Assembly (NCBI RefSeq): GCF_904848675.1
Contig: NZ_LR890047.1
Coordinates: 496,001-560,000 of the forward strand
Length of the DNA stretch: 64,000 bases
Direction of reading: 5' to 3'
Origin: Profftia tarda
GTDB taxonomy: Bacteria; Pseudomonadota; Gammaproteobacteria; Enterobacterales; Enterobacteriaceae
Shown here: positions 63,807 through 64,000 of the stretch, in pieces
Numbering within the stretch: the stretch's first letter is position 1
How the letters are laid out: each line of letters begins with the position of its first letter
Translations under genes and position numbers: made by a program
The notes under the pieces: generated by a model
Databases searched by the model: none
Seen by the model: only the letters and a program-made list of their open reading frames with translations
Told to the model about the DNA's origin: nothing

Positions 63807-64000
63807 TCATGTATCGTCTCGACCAATCTATATTATACCTTATTCTTTTCCGATCTCTTAAAAATTTGTGTAGCTTAAAGATAAAAAAATAATATTATTA
63901 TATTAGATATTTATCTAAAATATCAAATTTTGATAAATTTTATTTTAATATCTTTAGAACAGTATTATTAAAAAAATCATGTTGATTAGATTATACGAAT
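63807..64000. other. Window edge, non-coding
   Basis: 194 bp after ppa: AT-rich, with no terminator or gene seen before the window ends. Confidence 0.5.

Overview
The window looks like part of the shrunken, AT-rich chromosome of a gammaproteobacterial (enterobacterial) insect endosymbiont. Nearly every recognisable protein aligns along its full length with its Escherichia coli or Serratia counterpart. Typical pairs and groups survive: dnaK-dnaJ, folD-argU, cmk-rpsA-ihfB, yggX-mltC, msbA-lpxK, dnaA-dnaN-(recF)-gyrB-yidA and rfaD-waaF-waaC. Yet only about 45% of the 64 kb is covered by intact genes (28 CDS and 3 tRNAs by my count). The rest is very AT-rich, stop-riddled spacer, often 1-4 kb long, with no insertion sequence, prophage, rRNA or CRISPR that I can see. 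This level of erosion resembles aphid co-symbionts of the Serratia symbiotica type from Cinara aphids. That assignment is inference from gene content and composition, not a database match.

Layout. 0-5.2 kb: chaperones dnaK-dnaJ with a heat-shock (sigma-32) promoter, folD and tRNA-Arg(UCU). 5.2-16.6 kb: infA, aroA, cmk, rpsA (with a recognisable autoregulatory leader), ihfB, ubiD. 16.6-25.1 kb: yggX-mltC, msbA-lpxK and a cold-shock gene with a clear terminator. 25.1-34.9 kb: scattered single genes rppH, dcd and phrB in empty DNA. 34.9-45.3 kb: the dnaA-dnaN-gyrB-yidA replication cluster, with a DnaA box upstream and a ghost of recF between dnaN and gyrB. 45.3-53.1 kb: nfuA, tRNA-Leu(CAA) and the LPS inner-core operon rfaD-waaF-waaC. 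53.1-64 kb: an Mg2+ P-type ATPase gene, rpmG, tRNA-Ser(GGA) and ppa.

The surviving genes are core information processing (replication, S1, L33, IF-1, IHF-beta, pyrophosphatase), nucleotide and folate supply (cmk, dcd, folD), aromatic precursor synthesis (aroA), ubiquinone synthesis (ubiD), Fe-S handling (nfuA, yggX) and a notable amount of outer-membrane work (lpxK, msbA, rfaD, waaF, waaC, mltC). LPS with at least an inner core is therefore probably still made.

I found no new multi-gene system. The observations most worth checking are: substitutions at conserved positions in otherwise full-length proteins (AroA P101S and G137W, the Mg2+ ATPase TGD and GDGxND motifs, GyrB S504L, MltC AYNEG); the recF remnant; retained regulatory elements (sigma-32 promoter, rpsA leader, DnaA box); and a set of long perfect inverted repeats, up to 42 bp, standing intact inside otherwise decayed spacers.
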